This document shows positions 27,502 through 36,112 of a stretch of 64,000 bases of DNA, in pieces. Under the pieces are notes generated by a model. That model was given only the letters and a program-made list of their open reading frames with translations. It ran no database searches and was not told the origin of the DNA. The translations under genes and the position numbers were made by a program. Numbering within the stretch: the first letter of the stretch is position 1; every line of letters begins with the position of its first letter. Source of the stretch: Ahrensia kielensis DSM 5890 (lineage in GTDB: Bacteria > Pseudomonadota > Alphaproteobacteria > Rhizobiales > Rhizobiaceae); assembly GCF_000374465.1 (NCBI RefSeq), contig NZ_KB894528.1, forward strand, positions 857,127 through 921,126, in the 5' to 3' direction.

Positions 27502-27756
27502 CTAAAGCGTAGCACCCAAGTTATCTTCGGGCCCCTTTACATCTGCCTCAAGTTCCTCAAGTGCTAGCTCAACATCATGAAGACGATCATTGAGACCGTC
27601 ATCCTCCGCCATTGGGCTTTCGGTAGCCGCTCTTTGGATTGCACGCTCATCTTCATAAATTTTCTTGAGTTCAGCAATCTTGTCGCCGTTCGACAAGCTT
27701 TGATTGTCAATAACTCGTTGAACATCAGGATGGATTCTTTTTGCAGATTCTCTCAT
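27502..27756 (-). CDS. Small acidic hypothetical protein
   Basis: 84 residues from ATG 27756, which has AGGAG at six bases; a TTG two codons upstream is less likely. Charged and mainly helical, with DKIAELKKIYEDERAIQRAA and LNDRLHDVELALEELEAD suggesting a short coiled coil. No signal peptide, membrane segment or cysteine. I do not recognise the family. It is a separate transcription unit with no obvious partner, and the good ribosome-binding site argues that it is real. Confidence 0.6.
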   Translation of the reverse strand: MRESAKRIHPDVQRVIDNQSLSNGDKIAELKKIYEDERAIQRAATESPMAEDDGLNDRLHDVELALEELEADVKGPEDNLGATL

Positions 27757-27882
27757 AGCCAACTCCTTTTCGATTGTAACTTAACAACGCTGTTAGGCGC
27801 TAAGAGTTCAATTTTAGAAGTCACGAAATGTTACGCCATTTGAATAAATCATAAGCGGCTGCGCGCAAAAGCTGACGTCGCT

Positions 27883-29103
27883 TTAGTCCGGTTCTTGCCA
27901 ATGTTCAGGTCGCAACCCTATGCCCACAGCACGTGCTGGAATACCTCTCAGAACAGAGAACTTATTAAGCAATCTGATCACAAAAGGCGGTCGTGGCGCG
28001 GTTTTCGTATTAATTGCGGGCACCAGAACATACTTATGAGCCAAAATTTGTGCCTTTTGAGTTATATTTGCAGGCCAAACGCGACGCTTTTGTACTTGAG
28101 CAAGATGTTTGGTGTCAGTTGTATCGGTTAGAAGAGCTGGCCCTAAAATACGCGCAGCAGCAACAGCATCTTGTATGGCAAGATTAATGCCAACGCCGCC
28201 CAATGGAGACATAGCGTGTGCTGCATCGCCAATACACAAGAACCCATCACGCCACCATGTTTTGAGGCGGTTGACCTGCACTGTCAGCAATTTGACTTGC
28301 TCCCATGAGGTCAAGACTAAAGCTGCTTCTGATAACTCTGGTGCAATAGCAGAAATTCTTTGACGAAACGCTTCAAGTCCCTCGGCGCGAATAACATCCG
28401 CTGCCCCTTTTTGGAATGGCAAGGCGCATTGCCAATAATCACCGCGATTGAGCTGAACAAGAAATCCAGCAGCACCGACCTGCCCTAATGACTCAGTTTC
28501 CTTTGTTGACGTTCTGGGTAACCGCATCCAAAATACATCAATCGGCGCACCGCGATCTTCAACTTCAAGGCCAGAAGCATCGCGCAACTTAGAATCCCGT
28601 CCATCAGCTCCAACTGTAAGGTCCGCCTGGATGGTAAATAATCCATCCTTATCACTTGCTTTCACGCCAATAATTTTCCCCTCTTTTTCAATCAAGCTTT
28701 CGGCTTTTGTGGATTGGAGAAGTTTAAAGTTAGGGTACTTACGCGCGGCAACAGCCAAACAATTGAGAAAATCCCATTGCGGCATCATAGCGATATACTT
28801 GCACTGCGTGGGTAGTTTGCCAAAATCAGCAACTTTAAAATCTTGCCCAGAAATTGTTATCAATGCTTCGCGGATTTTTTGATGAGGGCGAGTGAGCAAT
28901 TCATCCAAGATACCCAATTCATGGAAAAGCTCTAATGTCGATGAATGAACAGTGTCTCCGCGAAAATCACGAAGGAAGTCAGCATGCTTTTCCAGCACAA
29001 TAACCTCAACCCCCTGCCGTGCCAAAAGGTAACCTGTCATCAATCCAGCGGGACCACCGCCAGCAACAACACATTGAGTTCTTAATAACCGCATTGAATT
29101 CAC
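27883..29103 (-). CDS. FAD-dependent aromatic-ring-type monooxygenase
   Basis: 406 residues. PHBH/UbiH-fold flavoprotein: dinucleotide motif VAGGGPAGLMTGYLLARQG, the DG motif VGADGRDSKLR and the ribityl-binding GD motif FLCIGDAAHAMSPLGGVGINLAIQ. The segment FRGDTVHSSTLELFHELG is common in a rhizobial branch annotated as FAD-dependent oxidoreductase. Likely NAD(P)H-dependent hydroxylation or epoxidation; substrate unknown. The fold is certain, the reaction is not. Confidence 0.85.
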   Translation of the reverse strand: MNSMRLLRTQCVVAGGGPAGLMTGYLLARQGVEVIVLEKHADFLRDFRGDTVHSSTLELFHELGILDELLTRPHQKIREALITISGQDFKVADFGKLPTQCKYIAMMPQWDFLNCLAVAARKYPNFKLLQSTKAESLIEKEGKIIGVKASDKDGLFTIQADLTVGADGRDSKLRDASGLEVEDRGAPIDVFWMRLPRTSTKETESLGQVGAAGFLVQLNRGDYWQCALPFQKGAADVIRAEGLEAFRQRISAIAPELSEAALVLTSWEQVKLLTVQVNRLKTWWRDGFLCIGDAAHAMSPLGGVGINLAIQDAVAAARILGPALLTDTTDTKHLAQVQKRRVWPANITQKAQILAHKYVLVPAINTKTAPRPPFVIRLLNKFSVLRGIPARAVGIGLRPEHWQEPD

Positions 29104-29345
29104 CTCACTTCGTCAGTGCCACACCGACACACCAATCACGATACATTTAGCACAGACTGGATCATTGAGAGATAGAAGGTCGATCTTCAGTGACGCCGTG
29201 AAAAACAAACACACATCAGCATTTCAAGTCCAAAATATCGATTTACAGTAAAACCCTTAGGCTACCGGCCTTCTCTATCTCGCAACCCCGTTTTACACTT
29301 TTCCCCGTTATTCATTTTTCCACAGGTCAGATAAGGTTAACGCAC

Positions 29346-29361
29346 ACACCATATGTAGTGT
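29346..29361. promoter_or_regulatory. NrdR-box-like site 1
   Basis: ACACCATATGTAGTGT, close to the NrdR consensus ACACWATATWTWGTGT. A weaker match, TTCCTAAATCTAGTGC, lies 25 bp downstream at 29371-29386 and could form a pair with it. Confidence 0.65.
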
Positions 29362-29423
29362 TTTTCTATTTTCCTAAATCTAGTGCTTGACGGTCGCGGG
29401 CGAGTCGCGCTTTATGACATTCA

Positions 29424-29439
29424 TGTGATGCAAGTCACA
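29424..29439. promoter_or_regulatory. CRP-type palindrome upstream of nrdJ
   Basis: TGTGATGCAAGTCACA matches TGTGA-N6-TCACA in both half-sites, extended by A and T on the flanks. It differs from the FNR/FixK core TTGAT-N4-ATCAA. Binding protein unknown. Confidence 0.55.
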
Positions 29440-29592
29440 TCGCTGGATGGGGTTAGATTACCGGTGATATTTTCAAATTTTAGATGAGTTTCAGTCGACA
29501 ACCGTGTGTTTCAGACGTCTTTCGCACGGCAATTCGAGTAATTTTTCACGACTTTTGCCGTGTCAAAATAAGACAGTGAAAATGTTTCATTA

Positions 29593-29608
29593 ACACTATA
29601 TTTAGTGT
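29593..29608. promoter_or_regulatory. NrdR-box-like site 2
   Basis: ACACTATATTTAGTGT, a full match to the NrdR consensus, 250 bp upstream of the nrdJ start. Confidence 0.7.
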
Positions 29609-29819
29609 TTACAGGCATCGTAGCAACCATATAAGGTATTTGAGCCGAGTTCATATGCAGCGCATATTTCGGAACAAACCATAGTAATTTTGAGTTTTGC
29701 GCATACCAGTCGCCGGTATACGCTTTTGTCTTGGGGATCGGCGACACGGCAACACTGTGCCAAACAATCAGTGAATGTAATGTGTTAAACAGGTGCGCTT
29801 GAATGGCTGCCTGTGGAAA

Positions 29820-29835
29820 ACACTAGATATAGATT
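29820..29835. promoter_or_regulatory. NrdR-box-like site 3 (one arm weak)
   Basis: ACACTAGATATAGATT, with a good left arm and a weaker right arm, 23 bp before the nrdJ ATG, where bound NrdR would block transcription or initiation. Confidence 0.45.
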
Positions 29836-29858
29836 TAAGGCACTAAAGGGACAAACCA

Positions 29859-32800
29859 ATGCGCATCGAACGTCAGTTCACCAAAGAAGGTCAATCAGCA
29901 TATGCGGAAGTAGAATTCCGCAAGGCAACAAGTGAAATCAAGAACCCGGACGGCTCTGTCGTCTTTCGTCTAGCCGATATTGATGTACCAAAACAGTTCA
30001 GCCAAGTTGCGGCTGATATTCTGGCTCAAAAATACTTTCGTAAAGCAGGTGTGCCTGCCCGCTTGAAGAGAGTTGAGGAAAACTCTGTCCCATCGTTTCT
30101 TTGGCGCTCTGTAGCTGACGAAGAAGCTTTGGCAGAACTGCCTGAAGATGAACGTTATATTTCTGAGCTTGATGCGCGTCAGGTGTTCACACGCCTTGCA
30201 GGCACATGGACATATTGGGGCTGGAAAGGCGGCTATTTCGATTCAGAAGCTGACGCACAAGCTTTCATGGACGAATTGTCTTATATGCTATGCACACAGC
30301 GCGTTGCACCCAACTCACCGCAATGGTTCAACACGGGCCTTCACTGGGCTTATGGTATTGACGGTCCGGGTCAAGGCCACTTCTATGTGGACCCATTCAC
30401 CAACAAACTGACAAAATCAAAATCATCTTACGAGCATCCGCAGCCGCATGCTTGTTTCATCCAGTCTGTGCAGGACGACCTTGTAAACGAAGGCGGCATC
30501 ATGGACCTTTGGGTTCGCGAAGCGCGTTTGTTTAAATATGGTTCAGGCACTGGCTCAAACTTCTCTTATATCCGCGGCGAAAACGAGCCTCTTTCAGGCG
30601 GCGGCAAATCATCAGGCTTGATGAGCTTCTTGAAAATCGGTGACCGCGCAGCTGGTGCCATTAAATCAGGTGGCACAACACGCCGTGCAGCCAAAATGGT
30701 TGTGGTTGATATCGACCACCCAGATATCGAAGCCTATATCGACTGGAAAGTGAACGAAGAGCAGAAAGTTGCAGCGCTTGTAACCGGTTCGAAAGTTGTT
30801 TCAAAACACCTCTCGCTCATCATGAAAGCATGCCTAAACTGTCAGGCTGATAATGATGACTGCTTTGACCCAAACAAGAACCCTGCGCTTAAGCGTGAAG
30901 TTAAAGCGGCAAAAAAAGCTTTGGTTCCAGAGAATTACGCCCTTCGCGTGATTCAATTTGCGAAGCAAGGCTACACCGATCTTCACTTCAAAACATATGA
31001 CACTGACTGGGATTCAGAAGCGTATCTGACAGTTGCTGGCCAGAACTCCAACAACTCGGTTTCCATCAAAGATGGGTTCCTGCGCGCTGTTGAAGATGAC
31101 GCTGATTGGGAGCTGACAGCACGCCGCGACGGTTCTGTGGTCAAGCAGCTTAAAGCCCGCGACCTATGGGACAAAATTGGCTATGCCGCTTGGGCTTCTG
31201 CCGATCCGGGTCTGCACTACAACACGACAATGAACGACTGGCACACCTGCCCGTCCGCTGGTCCTATCCGTGCATCAAACCCGTGTTCAGAATATATGTT
31301 CCTTGATGATACGGCATGTAACTTGGCCTCTATCAACTTGCTCCAGTTCAAAGACGCTGGCACCAAGAACATCAATATCGAGCAATATGAGCACACAGTT
31401 CGTCTGTGGACCATCGTGCTCGAAATATCTGTGATGATGGCGCAGTTCCCGTCAAAAGAAATCGCAGAACTATCTTACAAATACCGCACGCTTGGCCTTG
31501 GCTATGCAAATATTGGCGGCTTGCTCATGTCATCGGGTATTCCTTATGACTCAAAAGAAGGCCGCGCGATCTGTGGTTCACTCACAGCAATCATGACCGG
31601 CGTGTCCTATGCAACATCCGCTGAAATGGCTGGCGAACTTGGTCCGTTCCCGGGCTACAAGCCAAACGCTAAAAGCATGGCCCGCGTTATGCGCAACCAC
31701 CGCCTTGCGGCCTACGGAAAATCAGAAGGCTATGAAGAACTAGCCGTTAATCCTGTACCGCTTGTTCATGAAGAATGCCCAGATGCTGACCTGCCAAAAG
31801 CGGCAATGCGTGCATGGGACCGTGCGATCGAGCTTGGTGAAAAGAACGGTTACCGCAACGCGCAAGCAACCGTGATTGCGCCAACCGGCACAATCGGTCT
31901 TGTCATGGACTGCGATACAACAGGTATCGAGCCAGACTTCGCATTGGTGAAATTCAAGAAACTTGCCGGTGGCGGTTACTTCAAAATCATCAACCGTGCT
32001 GTGCCTGCGGCTCTTCGCACACTCGAATATACAGAAGCACAAATTGCCGAGATCGAAGCCTATGCGGTTGGTCATGGCAATATGAACCAAGCCCCCGCAA
32101 TCAACCCAGGCAGCTTGAAAGCTAAAGGCTTTACCGACGAGAAAATCGAAATGATCAATGCCGCTCTTGGCGCTGCTTTCGATATTAAATTCGTGTTCAA
32201 CAAATGGACTGTCGGCGAAGATTTTGCCAAAGAAACGCTCGGCTTTACCGATGAGCAACTCGATGATTTCTCATTCGACATGCTGTCTGCGATGGGCTTT
32301 AGCAAAAAAGACATTGAAGCGGCCAACATTCACATTTGCGGTGCCATGACGCTGGAAGGTGCCCCGCACCTGAAAGAAGAACATTATGCGGTGTTTGACT
32401 GCGCCAACCCGTGCGGCAAAATCGGCAAGCGTTATTTGTCTGTCGAAAGCCACATCCGTATGATGGCAGCGGCGCAGCCGTTCATCTCTGGTGCGATTTC
32501 TAAAACCATCAACATGCCAAACTCGGCTTCTGTTGAAGACTGTAAGGACGCTTATCTTCTGTCATGGAAATTGGCGCTAAAAGCCAACGCGCTTTACCGC
32601 GATGGTTCTAAACTGTCACAGCCGCTCAATGCTTCACTGATTGAGGATGATGACGACGAAGATGCAATGGAAGATTTGATCGAAGCGCCAGCAGCGGCCC
32701 GTGCCGTTCAGGTGACAGAGAAAATCGTCGAACGCATCATCGAGAAAATCTCACGCGATCAAGAAAAACTACCATCACGCCGCAAGGGCTACACGCAAAA

Positions 32801-33635
32801 AGCAAAAATCGGTGGTCACACTGTGTTCTTGCGCACGGGCGAATATGATGATGGCCGCCTTGGTGAAATCTTCCTTGATATGAACAAGGAAGGCTCAACG
32901 CTGCGCGCGCTGATCAACAACTTCGCGATCTCCGTGTCGCTTGGCCTGCAATATGGTGTGCCGCTGGAAGAATATGTGGATGCGTTCGTATTCACCAAAT
33001 TCGAACCTGCGGGCATGGTTCAGGGCAACGACGCGATCAAAAACGCAACATCCATTTTGGATTATGTGTTCCGCGAACTGGCCGTGTCCTATCTTGGCCG
33101 CCACGACCTGTCCCATGTTGACCAGTCAGCATTTGAACAGACCACACTCGGCAAAGGCATCACAAGCGGCAAAGCCGATGCGGTGTCTTCGGGCCTCACA
33201 CGCGGTCACAAATTGTCTGTTGTCTCCGGCAAAAAATCATCTGGCGATGTACCCGCAGGCAGCGCATCTAAAGGTGTAACGGCGATTGCCAGCGCTGCAA
33301 AAAACAAAGCTGCGCTTGCCACAGCACCAGTGCTTGAATTGCAGGAAGAGGCTTCCGCCTTCAAACGCGATTATGAGGACCGCAATGCGGACTTCCAAGC
33401 CGAAGTGCATGACGAGGTGATTGAAAAAGAAAAAGTGGATGAAGTCGCCAAAGCCAATGCGGAAGCAAAGCTTGAAGCGGCCGAAGCCAAAAAGCTGGAA
33501 AACACCCGCCGCGCAAAATCCATCATGCAGGGCTATACGGGCGACATGTGCTCGGAATGCTCTAACTTCACGATGGTTAGAAATGGCACCTGCTTGAAGT
33601 GTGACACTTGCGGCTCAACGAGCGGTTGTTCGTAA
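29859..33635 (+). CDS. nrdJ: Adenosylcobalamin-dependent (class II) ribonucleotide reductase
   Basis: 1258 residues. Reduces ribonucleotides to deoxyribonucleotides with a cobalamin-generated thiyl radical. The active-site region has [20 protein letters not shown] and the catalytic-finger segment [20 protein letters not shown]. An insertion with [20 protein letters not shown] belongs to the long alphaproteobacterial form. A charged linker follows (about residues 1120-1225), and the C-terminal [18 protein letters not shown] zinc-ribbon tail probably re-reduces the active site. It works aerobically or anaerobically. Control by NrdR is suggested by upstream sites. Confidence 0.96.
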   Translation: MRIERQFTKEGQSAYAEVEFRKATSEIKNPDGSVVFRLADIDVPKQFSQVAADILAQKYFRKAGVPARLKRVEENSVPSFLWRSVADEEALAELPEDERYISELDARQVFTRLAGTWTYWGWKGGYFDSEADAQAFMDELSYMLCTQRVAPNSPQWFNTGLHWAYGIDGPGQGHFYVDPFTNKLTKSKSSYEHPQPHACFIQSVQDDLVNEGGIMDLWVREARLFKYGSGTGSNFSYIRGENEPLSGGGKSSGLMSFLKIGDRAAGAIKSGGTTRRAAKMVVVDIDHPDIEAYIDWKVNEEQKVAALVTGSKVVSKHLSLIMKACLNCQADNDDCFDPNKNPALKREVKAAKKALVPENYALRVIQFAKQGYTDLHFKTYDTDWDSEAYLTVAGQNSNNSVSIKDGFLRAVEDDADWELTARRDGSVVKQLKARDLWDKIGYAAWASADPGLHYNTTMNDWHTCPSAGPIRASNPCSEYMFLDDTACNLASINLLQFKDAGTKNINIEQYEHTVRLWTIVLEISVMMAQFPSKEIAELSYKYRTLGLGYANIGGLLMSSGIPYDSKEGRAICGSLTAIMTGVSYATSAEMAGELGPFPGYKPNAKSMARVMRNHRLAAYGKSEGYEELAVNPVPLVHEECPDADLPKAAMRAWDRAIELGEKNGYRNAQATVIAPTGTIGLVMDCDTTGIEPDFALVKFKKLAGGGYFKIINRAVPAALRTLEYTEAQIAEIEAYAVGHGNMNQAPAINPGSLKAKGFTDEKIEMINAALGAAFDIKFVFNKWTVGEDFAKETLGFTDEQLDDFSFDMLSAMGFSKKDIEAANIHICGAMTLEGAPHLKEEHYAVFDCANPCGKIGKRYLSVESHIRMMAAAQPFISGAISKTINMPNSASVEDCKDAYLLSWKLALKANALYRDGSKLSQPLNASLIEDDDDEDAMEDLIEAPAAARAVQVTEKIVERIIEKISRDQEKLPSRRKGYTQKAKIGGHTVFLRTGEYDDGRLGEIFLDMNKEGSTLRALINNFAISVSLGLQYGVPLEEYVDAFVFTKFEPAGMVQGNDAIKNATSILDYVFRELAVSYLGRHDLSHVDQSAFEQTTLGKGITSGKADAVSSGLTRGHKLSVVSGKKSSGDVPAGSASKGVTAIASAAKNKAALATAPVLELQEEASAFKRDYEDRNADFQAEVHDEVIEKEKVDEVAKANAEAKLEAAEAKKLENTRRAKSIMQGYTGDMCSECSNFTMVRNGTCLKCDTCGSTSGCS

Positions 33636-33644
33636 TACGCCTAT

Positions 33645-33669
33645 GAAGAGGGATTTGAACCCCCGACAC
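33645..33669 (-). other. tRNA-Ser-like 3' fragment (T arm)
   Basis: Read on the minus strand, GTGTCGGGGGTTCAAATCCC followed by TCTTC can fold as a T stem-loop (GGGGG-TTCAAAT-CCCTC) and resembles the 3' part of a tRNA-Ser, but the acceptor stem, CCA and the rest of the tRNA are absent. It may be an integration scar marking the left side of the accessory stretch, or a chance match. Confidence 0.4.
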
Positions 33670-33680
33670 TAAATTATCAG

Positions 33681-33716
33681 CCCCGCGTTGTGGATGCACA
33701 GCGTGGGGTATTTTTT
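33681..33716 (+). terminator. Intrinsic terminator of nrdJ
   Basis: CCCCGCGTTGTG-GATG-CACAGCGTGGGG forms a 12-base-pair stem with two G-T pairs, followed by TATTTTTT. Confidence 0.88.
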
Positions 33717-33733
33717 ACATTAGGAAATAGCCT

Positions 33734-34522
33734 TTGAAGTACACCTTATACATTGATGAAAGTGGTGAGGCCGGAATTAACAAAGTACGAACTGATACTA
33801 GCGGTGGCGCTACCCCCTACATGACTTTAGGAGCCTGCTTAGTACCATCCAGCTATGAAAATAAAATCGCTGATCGCCTCGCTAGAATACAAGAAGATTT
33901 GAACAGATCACATCTACATTGCTCTGAACTTAGCCACCCACAGAAAGTGTACTATGCTAGGACAATCGCAAAAGAGAAATTTCTATGCTTTGGCATGATT
34001 TCTGAAAAAAGAACTTTAGGCGCGTACAGCCAAGCTATCGAAGGTGATAGTACAAAATATTACAACAAATGTGCTCAATATCTACTGGAGCGAGTAGGTC
34101 TTTTTTTGAAAATGAAAGATATAGAAGCTGACGATGTCAGTATATTTTTTGAGGAAGCCAATTTTAATTATTCAGCATTGATGACACTCATAAATAGATG
34201 CCAGGAGAACCCGATCAACGAACAAACCAAATTACTTCGAAGAATAGATCATTTAAAAATAAGAACGTCACCAAAAGGTGACAAGCCAAGCATGCAAATA
34301 GCAGACCTAGTCGCCCACTCACTTTTCAAGTCGGTAGATAAGTCCAAGGCTAATTTTCACATTCCTGAAACTAGATATTTGAATGAACTGCGTACGCGAT
34401 TTTTTAATTGTCCCGAAACTGCCAAGATTATCAATTTTGGGATAAAGCCAGTACATAAGTTACCTGAGTTGAAGTTGGATGACGATGTGCATCTATTTTT
34501 CAAAAATCTTAAAGCTAGGTAG
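33734..34522 (+). CDS. DUF3800 protein
   Basis: 262 residues. The N-terminal YTLYIDESGEAG and the C-terminal SMQIADLVAHSLF are the two hallmarks of DUF3800, whose conserved acidic residues suggest an RNase-H-like fold. Starts at TTG with AGGAAA six bases upstream. Base and codon use are distinctly AT-rich (many ATA, AGA and TTA codons) compared with flanking genes, which indicates recent transfer. DUF3800 genes are common in mobile and defence-rich regions, but no partner gene is next to it. Function unknown. Confidence 0.8.
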   Translation: MKYTLYIDESGEAGINKVRTDTSGGATPYMTLGACLVPSSYENKIADRLARIQEDLNRSHLHCSELSHPQKVYYARTIAKEKFLCFGMISEKRTLGAYSQAIEGDSTKYYNKCAQYLLERVGLFLKMKDIEADDVSIFFEEANFNYSALMTLINRCQENPINEQTKLLRRIDHLKIRTSPKGDKPSMQIADLVAHSLFKSVDKSKANFHIPETRYLNELRTRFFNCPETAKIINFGIKPVHKLPELKLDDDVHLFFKNLKAR

Positions 34523-34584
34523 TGAGCTAAAGTAAAAAAATCTATTGTGCTCAAATTAATTTCAGCAACGCAATTGATTGTATG

Positions 34585-34645
34585 CCCTCATCCGACCTCA
34601 CTTACGTTCGGCCACCTTCTCCCGCCAGCGGGAGAAGGGAGAGTG
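34585..34645. repeat. Rhizobial-type palindromic repeat
   Basis: A CCCTCATCCG lead followed by a hairpin, CCTTCTCCCGC (34615-34625) pairing with GCGGGAGAAGG (34628-34638). This sequence style is dispersed in many rhizobial genomes as an intergenic repeat. Confidence 0.7.
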
Positions 34646-34677
34646 CGGTTAAAGGTCTGGGAGCAAAACCCCAACCT

Positions 34678-34713
34678 CCGTCATTCCTGTGCTTGTCACA
34701 GGAATCCATAGCG
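34678..34713 (+). repeat. Left 36-bp inverted repeat of GIY-YIG unit
   Basis: Begins CCGTCATTCCTG and contains the palindrome TTCCTGTG-CTTGT-CACAGGAA. It matches the reverse complement of 35042-35077 at 35 of 36 positions. Confidence 0.9.
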
Positions 34714-34737
34714 TAATGTAGGCGATTGACATGGTAG

Positions 34738-35028
34738 TCAAAGAAGCCAAGACTTTAGATTGTTCCAATCCGGATTGATTTCTTCAATGGCATTTATTTT
34801 CCATTGCCGTGGCCATTTCTTAATCGTTTTCTCCCGCGTGATAGCAGTGGTCACGAGATCATATTCCTCATACCAAACCAAGCGTTTAACATTATATTTC
34901 GCGGTAAATTGCGATCCAATCCCGTGTTCATGTTCAAGAAGCCGTCGCGCGAGATCACTTGTCACGCCTGTATAGAGCGTGCCATTTTTCCTTGATGCGA
35001 GAATATAAACGTAGCCTTTGCGCTTCAT
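34738..35028 (-). CDS. Single-domain GIY-YIG nuclease (YhbQ/COG2827 type)
   Basis: 96 residues, a stand-alone GIY-YIG domain. The GYVYILASRKNGTLYTGVT segment holds both tyrosine motifs, the catalytic arginine follows in SDLARRLLEHEHG and the metal-binding glutamate in ITREKTIKKWPRQWK; all catalytic positions are present. The protein ends WNNLKSWLL. It lies exactly between two 36-bp inverted repeats and has no other partner. DNA nicking or cleavage is expected from the family, but the target is unknown. Confidence 0.9.
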   Translation of the reverse strand: MKRKGYVYILASRKNGTLYTGVTSDLARRLLEHEHGIGSQFTAKYNVKRLVWYEEYDLVTTAITREKTIKKWPRQWKINAIEEINPDWNNLKSWLL

Positions 35029-35041
35029 CCTAAGACTTTAG

Positions 35042-35077
35042 CGCCATGGATTCCTGTGACAAGCACAGGAATGACGG
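35042..35077 (-). repeat. Right 36-bp inverted repeat of GIY-YIG unit
   Basis: Inverse copy of 34678-34713 with one difference. Starts 13 bp upstream of the GIY-YIG start codon, so it lies in the promoter or leader of that gene. Confidence 0.9.
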
Positions 35078-35098
35078 GGGTGGGGTCAAATGCTGCGC

Positions 35099-35126
35099 CC
35101 TCCTTTCCCCCGCTTGCGGGAGGAGG
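35099..35126. repeat. Second palindromic repeat beside the GIY-YIG unit
   Basis: CCTCC-TTT-CCCCCGC and GCGGG-A-GGAGG form a strong hairpin. Similar in style to the repeat at 34585 and on the other side of the GIY-YIG unit. Confidence 0.6.
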
Positions 35127-35191
35127 CAGAAAAAACTTATCCAACAGCTCAAAACCTGCGCTCATAATCCTCCCCAACCAAACGAGGCAAT

Positions 35192-35851
35192 ATGGACTGG
35201 TTCGCGGCGATCGACATCAACAGGAAGGCACTGCTGCGGATCGTAGCGGCACTGGTGGTTCTTGTTCAAATCGGCAATATCTTGCCTAGCCCCGTGCGCC
35301 ATCAAATCCTGCGCGTGCTGCGCCCTGCCGAAAGCGCGGCGCGGCGGTTGATTGTGCTGGCCGCACGGTTTCAGAAAAGCGTGAGCGGCCCCTCTGCTTC
35401 TTCGGTCAGCCCTAACCTGCCCGATTTTGCAGCATTCAACCACGCAACACAAACACCCCGTTTTAAACTGTTCGATCCGCGCAAGCGCTTTGACTGGCTT
35501 GATGAGAAAGCAGCAAAACAGGCGATCAAATTTCAGCCACGCATCAGCTTGATCGGCGTGTCGCAGCCCCTATTTGAAGCACCAAAGCAGGCCCATCAAG
35601 ATAGCGCTGCCCTCACCGCAAGGCTCAAAGCGCTGCAAGTAGCGCTTGGCGATTTGCCCAAACAGGCAAAGCGTTTGAACCGCCAAATGCAAAAGCGGAA
35701 AATCGCCCCCGCGGGACCAAAACGCGTACCACCATTGCGGCCAGGCCTGCCTCCAGGCTTTCGGCAAAAGCCAAACCTCGAAGCCGATTATGTCTTAAAA
35801 GAATGTCACGCGCTGGTGCTTCAGCACATGGCGCTGGCGGATACATCATGA
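35192..35851 (+). CDS. Conserved hypothetical membrane-anchored protein
   Basis: 219 residues. One N-terminal membrane segment (LLRIVAALVVLVQIGNIL) is followed by a basic, proline-rich region. A central block has PRFKLFDPRKRFDWL and PRISLIGVSQPLFEAP, and the C-terminal block reads KRVPPLRPGLPPGFR followed by VLKECHALVLQHM. I recognise the same block pattern in uncharacterised rhizobial proteins but know no function. A basic tail with a membrane anchor could bind nucleic acid or cell-wall material; this is inference. Confidence 0.65.
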   Translation: MDWFAAIDINRKALLRIVAALVVLVQIGNILPSPVRHQILRVLRPAESAARRLIVLAARFQKSVSGPSASSVSPNLPDFAAFNHATQTPRFKLFDPRKRFDWLDEKAAKQAIKFQPRISLIGVSQPLFEAPKQAHQDSAALTARLKALQVALGDLPKQAKRLNRQMQKRKIAPAGPKRVPPLRPGLPPGFRQKPNLEADYVLKECHALVLQHMALADTS

Positions 35852-36001
35852 ACGATAGATCACACCGGTTTTTATGGTCCGCTGCGCGTTTCACCCTGCG
35901 CATAGGCCGTCAAACGTTTGGCAAAAAACAAAATATGCGGAAACCATTTCGTGATGTTAAAATATCGATTATAGGTGTTAGCATCGTTACTTTCGCAAAA
36001 C

Positions 36002-36019
36002 TGTCTCAGAACTGCGACA
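36002..36019. promoter_or_regulatory. Palindromic operator candidate upstream of AcoR-like gene
   Basis: TGTCTCAGAACTGCGACA, an 18-bp inverted repeat with one mismatch pair. A TGTCGCA half-site recurs upstream of the aldehyde dehydrogenase at 37125-37131. Candidate site for the Fis-type regulator encoded next. The rest of the 261-bp gap shows nothing distinctive. Confidence 0.4.
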
Positions 36020-36112
36020 CATTCATGCACAAAACGAAACGCAACGAATGGCATTACACTGACGGCAAATTCATACTAAGGTGAAAATTGGTATCTTGGG
36101 AGGAATATCAAA

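Larger units (their letters stand above)
29104..29858. other. 755-bp regulatory region upstream of nrdJ
   Basis: No convincing gene lies here. It contains NrdR-box-like palindromes, a CRP-type palindrome and two relaxed DnaA-like boxes (TTTTCCACA at 29316-29324; its complement at 29812-29820). A TTGACG at 29387-29392 is a possible -35 element. I found no cobalamin riboswitch core (no GCCACTG box with the expected partners), although the enzyme uses adenosylcobalamin. Confidence 0.6.
34678..35077. mobile_element. Candidate 400-bp element: GIY-YIG gene between inverted repeats
   Basis: The unit consists of a 36-bp repeat, 24 bp, a 291-bp GIY-YIG gene, 13 bp and the 36-bp repeat in inverse orientation. 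Each end is itself palindromic. There is no transposase, and target duplications were not clear. The layout resembles REP sequences with their RAYT protein, but with a GIY-YIG nuclease. Whether it moves is inference. Confidence 0.5.

Noticed and set aside
29511-29747. 78-codon minus-strand frame in the nrdJ upstream region
   Set aside because: No ribosome-binding site, and it covers an NrdR-type palindrome in a clearly regulatory region.
29104-29858. Cobalamin riboswitch for nrdJ
   Set aside because: The conserved B12-box and GCCACTG elements could not be found on either strand.
33645-33669. A complete tRNA-Ser gene
   Set aside because: Only a T-arm-like portion is present; no anticodon or acceptor stem can be built from the flanks.
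33734-35077. A multi-gene defence system around DUF3800 and GIY-YIG
   Set aside because: The two genes are on opposite strands, separated by repeats, and no other defence-type gene is adjacent.
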